In this document: positions 5,868 to 8,845 of the stretch, in pieces | How positions within the stretch are numbered: the stretch's first letter is position 1 | Layout of the letters: every line of letters starts with the position of its first letter | Assembly: GCA_002418685.1 (NCBI GenBank) | Contig: DIEP01000025.1 | Coordinates: 1 to 8,845 of the forward strand | Source of the DNA: Ignavibacteria bacterium UBA5771 | GTDB lineage: Bacteria > Bacteroidota > Ignavibacteria > Kapaibacteriales > UBA2268 | Direction of reading: 5' to 3' | Length of the DNA stretch: 8,845 bases | Notes under the pieces: model-generated | Databases searched by the model: none | The model's input: the letters and a program-made list of their open reading frames with translations, nothing else | What the model was told of the DNA's origin: nothing | Position numbers and translations under genes: made by a program

Positions 5868-7169
5868 ATGATCAAAATGAACGGAAAAGAGAAAATATCA
5901 ATATTAACACTTGGATGCCCGAAAAATGTAGTCGATAGTGAGAAATTTATTTCCTCACTTGATAAGTCAAAATATGAATTAAATCTTAACATTGATCATC
6001 CCGATATTCTCGTGATTAATACCTGCGGATTTATTCAGCCCGCGCGAGATGAAAATCAATTAGCAATTGAAGAAGCAATTGACCTGAAAAGTAAAGGAAT
6101 AATTAAGCGACTTTATGTTGCGGGATGCTTTTCTGAACGGTATGACGATTTGCTTTCATTACGCTATCCACAAGTCGATAAATTTTTCGGTGTGAACTTT
6201 CAAAAAGATTTGCTTCACGAATTGGATTCTGATAAATACGAATTGCATGGTGAACGAATTTTATTAACTCCAAAACATTATGCTTATTTAAAGATTTCGG
6301 ATGGTTGCGATAGAACTTGTGCTTTTTGTGCGATACCGCAATTCAAAGGCAAACATCATTCCATACCTATTGAAGAACTTGTCGATGAAGCTCGACATCT
6401 TGCTGAAAATGGCGTCCGCGAATTGATTTTGATTGGACAAGACACAACTTCTTATGGAACGGATTTATACAAAAAGAAAATGCTCACAAATTTACTTGAA
6501 CAATTAAGCGATATTGAACAACTTAAATGGATACGGTTGATGTATGTTTATCCCAAAGGTTTGCAAGATGAAGTGCTTGATTTAATTGCTGAGCGTCCCA
6601 ATATAGCTAAATATATAGATATACCTATTCAGCATATTTCCGATTCTGTGTTAAACGCAATGAAAAGAGCAACTACCAAGAAAAATATTCTTGATTTAAT
6701 TGAAAAAATTAGAAAAAGAAGTCCAAATATTGCTATTCGAACCACTTTGCTAACTGGTTTTCCTAATGAAACGGAAAAGGATTTTCTTGAGCTTCTTGAT
6801 TTTGTGAAAGAATATGAATTCGAGAGGTTGGGCGTGTTTTCTTATTCACAAGAAGACGATACATCCGCTTTTGAACTTGGCGATCCAATTCCTCCAAAAG
6901 AAAAAAATCGTCGCAAAGAAATAATTATGCTTGCTCAACAAGAAATTTCTTTTAAAAGAAATAAATCGAAAATCGGTCAAATTGTTGAAGTGATAATTGA
7001 CGAAAATATAGATGGCATGATCTCGGGTCGCACTGAATATGATGCCCCAGATATAGATAATGAGGTATTTATTAAGAGCAAGCAAAAAATTAATTCTGGT
7101 GATGTTGTTCAAGTAAAAATTACCTCTGCAACAGAATACGATCTCTATGGAAATTTAATAAATGAATAA
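5868..7169 (+). CDS. rimO: Ribosomal protein S12 methylthiotransferase RimO
   Basis: RimO is a radical-SAM enzyme with two [4Fe-4S] clusters that methylthiolates the conserved aspartate (Asp88/89) of ribosomal protein S12. In the 433-residue product, the N-terminal UPF0004 domain carries the three cluster cysteines C17 (TLGCPKN), C53 (NTCGF) and C87 (AGCFSERY). The radical-SAM motif CDRTCAFC gives C147, C151 and C154, followed by AIPQFKGKHHS. The C-terminal TRAM domain spans about 364-433 and includes GRTEYDAPDID, a pattern characteristic of RimO rather than the tRNA enzyme MiaB. The ATG at 5868 is taken; a second in-frame ATG at 5877 is equally plausible and removes only three residues. Tight spacing to bamD (8 bp) suggests one transcript. 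Confidence 0.96.
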   Translation: MIKMNGKEKISILTLGCPKNVVDSEKFISSLDKSKYELNLNIDHPDILVINTCGFIQPARDENQLAIEEAIDLKSKGIIKRLYVAGCFSERYDDLLSLRYPQVDKFFGVNFQKDLLHELDSDKYELHGERILLTPKHYAYLKISDGCDRTCAFCAIPQFKGKHHSIPIEELVDEARHLAENGVRELILIGQDTTSYGTDLYKKKMLTNLLEQLSDIEQLKWIRLMYVYPKGLQDEVLDLIAERPNIAKYIDIPIQHISDSVLNAMKRATTKKNILDLIEKIRKRSPNIAIRTTLLTGFPNETEKDFLELLDFVKEYEFERLGVFSYSQEDDTSAFELGDPIPPKEKNRRKEIIMLAQQEISFKRNKSKIGQIVEVIIDENIDGMISGRTEYDAPDIDNEVFIKSKQKINSGDVVQVKITSATEYDLYGNLINE

Positions 7170-7199
7170 AATTTAGTAAAATTCAAAATAGGTTTTTTT

Positions 7200-8120
7200 A
7201 TGGATAAGATATTTTATACAAAAAATTTAAAAACTTGGTTTCGAGCAACAAGACCCTTTGTTTTTCCTGCTTCAATTGTCCCAATTCTTGTAGGAGGTGC
7301 TTTTGCATTTTACACAAATAGATGGGAAGCTAATTGGTGGCTTTTTCCTTTAATATTTATCGCGGGAGTATTATATCATGCTGCCACAAATTTAGTATCG
7401 GATTACTATGATTATGCTAAAGGAGTTGATAGAGAAGGCACTTATGGCGGAAGTCGTGTTTTAATCGAAAAAATTATGCACCCTAAAGAAATGCTTTATG
7501 GTGGATATATTCTTTTTGCTATTGGCACACTTATCGGATTCTTCCTTGTTGCAAAAGTTGGGTATCCCCTGTTAATTATCGGACTAATTGGATTATTTGG
7601 TGGAATTCTCTACACTGCCAAGCCGCTCAATTATAAATATCATGGATTTGGGGATTTCCTTGTGTTTTTACTTATGGGACCATTGATGGTTTTAGGGACG
7701 TTTTATACTCTTACAGAAAGTATGAACTGGTATGTATTACTAATATCCATTCCTATTGGATTGCTAATTGCATCTATTTTAAATGCAAATAATATTCGGG
7801 ATATTAATTACGATAAACAAGCCCATATCAAAACATTTACTGCTGTTATTGGCTATAAAGCTTCCAAGTATGAATACATTTTCCTTGTTTCGGGGGCTTA
7901 TATTCTTGTGTTAGTATTTATTGGATTGAGAATCCTCGAACCATACTCATTGCTTGTTTTACTTGTTTTGCCTCAGGCATATAAAAATATGAGAGAAATA
8001 TCAGCTGCACAAATTAATAATCCTCAACAGATTGCAATGATGGATGTCAGCTCGGCTCAGTTGCATATGAAATTCGGCTTATTGCTTTCGGTGGGAATTA
8101 TCCTTTCTGCAATTTTTTAA
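7200..8120 (+). CDS. menA: UbiA-family prenyltransferase, probably 1,4-dihydroxy-2-naphthoate polyprenyltransferase (MenA)
   Basis: MenA joins a polyprenyl chain to 1,4-dihydroxy-2-naphthoate in the membrane, giving demethylmenaquinone. The 306-residue product begins with WFRATRPFVFPASIVPILVG, typical of MenA. It has the first aspartate-rich Mg-diphosphate site NLVSDYYDYAKGVD (64-77; D68, D71, D77) and the second site NANNIRDINYDKQAHIKT (195-212; D201, D205). About eight or nine hydrophobic helices follow the UbiA plan. GTYGGSRVL (80-88) between the helices also suits the MenA branch. It starts 30 bp after rimO with only a weak AGG-like ribosome site, and lies 20 bp before the CPBP protease gene. 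No other menaquinone gene is in the window, so the substrate is inferred from family resemblance; another UbiA-type transferase remains possible. Confidence 0.82.
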   Translation: MDKIFYTKNLKTWFRATRPFVFPASIVPILVGGAFAFYTNRWEANWWLFPLIFIAGVLYHAATNLVSDYYDYAKGVDREGTYGGSRVLIEKIMHPKEMLYGGYILFAIGTLIGFFLVAKVGYPLLIIGLIGLFGGILYTAKPLNYKYHGFGDFLVFLLMGPLMVLGTFYTLTESMNWYVLLISIPIGLLIASILNANNIRDINYDKQAHIKTFTAVIGYKASKYEYIFLVSGAYILVLVFIGLRILEPYSLLVLLVLPQAYKNMREISAAQINNPQQIAMMDVSSAQLHMKFGLLLSVGIILSAIF

Positions 8121-8140
8121 AAATTTTTGAAAAGTAGATT

Positions 8141-8767
8141 ATGAAGAATAGAACTCTTTACCTTGGCTACGTAATTGCTATTGTTTTTTGGTTCCTTATG
8201 TTTTCTCCCTGGACCAAGCAATATTTCAATTTTTGGATTATGATGATGATTGCCTCAGGTATTTTATCAACAATTGCACTTACAAATACTCCAAAAGAAG
8301 AATTGAAACAATTATACAAGTTCAATTTCAAAAATATAGCTTATGGTGTTGGATCATTTGTGATTCTTTATGGGATATTCTTTGTTGGGAATTTAATAAC
8401 AAGGTCGATTTTCAACTTTGCCCCAAATCAGATTGAAAATGTATATGCAACGAAGAATCAAGCTGACGCTATACTTATTGGATTAGCTTTATTATTTTGG
8501 ATTGGTCCATCAGAAGAAATATTCTGGCGTGCTTTCGCTCAGAATATGCTTTCTAAAAAAATGAGCCCAATGCGTGCTTTTATTATTAATACTTGCATTT
8601 ATACTTTTATACATATATGGAGCTTTAATTTTATACTGATTCTTGCTGCAGCTGTTGCGGGAATCGCATGGGGTTTGCTTTTTATGAAATATCGCTCTGG
8701 TTCGATGATTGTGATTTCGCATGCCATCTGGGATTGTTTTGTGTTTGTTATAATTCCTTTTGGCTAA
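8141..8767 (+). CDS. CPBP-family intramembrane metalloprotease
   Basis: The 208-residue product is a polytopic membrane protein with hydrophobic segments at about 7-23, 31-48, 67-86, 108-122, 145-160, 163-182 and 188-205. The C-terminal half has the ABI/CAAX-protease (CPBP, Rce1-like) signatures: EExxxR as SEEIFWR (E125, E126, R130), FxxxH-like TFIHIW (H158), and HAIWD (H194, D198). These glutamates and histidines form the metal and catalytic site in the family, so the enzyme looks intact. Bacterial members cleave substrates within the membrane; the target cannot be told from the sequence. It follows the menA-like gene by 20 bp on the same strand, suggesting co-transcription. The ATG at 8141 is used, with no clear Shine-Dalgarno before it. 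Confidence 0.88.
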   Translation: MKNRTLYLGYVIAIVFWFLMFSPWTKQYFNFWIMMMIASGILSTIALTNTPKEELKQLYKFNFKNIAYGVGSFVILYGIFFVGNLITRSIFNFAPNQIENVYATKNQADAILIGLALLFWIGPSEEIFWRAFAQNMLSKKMSPMRAFIINTCIYTFIHIWSFNFILILAAAVAGIAWGLLFMKYRSGSMIVISHAIWDCFVFVIIPFG

Positions 8768-8821
8768 TTCGTCTTAATTAATATAAAATCGTCATATTTA
8801 ACAAAGGATTCAGGGACCATT

Positions 8822-8845
8822 ATGGAATTCAAAGATTATTATAAA
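8822..8845 (+). CDS. Start of a DnaJ/CbpA-type J-domain protein (3' end outside window)
   Basis: Only eight codons are visible (MEFKDYYK), running off the window end. That sequence is the standard opening of CbpA-like DnaJ proteins, in which DYYKxLGV starts helix I of the J domain, the part that stimulates DnaK ATPase. An AGGG (8812-8815) lies 6 nt before the ATG and supports the start. It begins 54 bp after the CPBP protease gene on the same strand. With eight residues the call rests on this motif alone. Confidence 0.6.

Noticed and set aside
8188..8436. + strand frame within the CPBP protease gene
   Set aside because: It is an out-of-frame shadow; the main frame carries the intact EExxxR, FxxxH and HxxxD motifs.
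1..8845. Defence system, prophage, CRISPR array or integron
   Set aside because: None of the proteins shows such domains, no regularly spaced repeats are present, and nearly all genes are housekeeping or secretion related.

Overview
The window reads as an ordinary chromosomal segment from an AT-rich member of the Fibrobacterota-Chlorobiota-Bacteroidota (FCB) group. Bacteroidota, Ignavibacteriota or a Kapabacteria-like lineage are the likeliest sources. The clues are two proteins with type IX secretion (T9SS type A) C-terminal sorting domains, a BamD-like lipoprotein of the Bacteroidota style, a menaquinone-type UbiA prenyltransferase, TAnnTTTG promoter-like boxes and strong AT bias. I could not run any search, so placement below the FCB level is a guess.

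Layout. Positions 2-283 hold the 3' end of a T9SS cargo gene on the + strand. It converges on dnaA, which runs on the - strand (559-2028). The gap between them is filled by a 250-bp non-coding element (305-554) bounded by 13-bp perfect inverted repeats and built of several palindromic modules. Its right end lies 4 bp past the dnaA stop codon. Upstream of dnaA is a very AT-rich gene-free stretch (2029-2466; about 19% GC over 2041-2340 by hand count). It has two consensus DnaA boxes and is a candidate origin or dnaA autoregulatory region. A large + strand gene (2467-4830) then encodes a secreted protein with a six-Asp-box beta-propeller, three cysteine-paired Ig-like modules and a T9SS tail.

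After a 291-bp spacer with a tandem palindromic octamer, five same-strand genes follow: bamD (TTG start), rimO, a menA-like gene, a CPBP intramembrane protease, and the first eight codons of what looks like a DnaJ/CbpA protein. Gaps are 8, 30, 20 and 54 bp, so at least bamD-rimO and probably the first four genes are co-transcribed. The products serve general cell functions: outer-membrane protein assembly, ribosomal protein S12 modification, quinone synthesis, membrane proteolysis and chaperoning. I see no single pathway joining them.

I found no phage, CRISPR, toxin-antitoxin or defence genes, no RNA genes and no recognisable transposase. The most interesting unexplained structure is the composite palindromic element at 305-554; next is the AT-rich dnaA upstream region.
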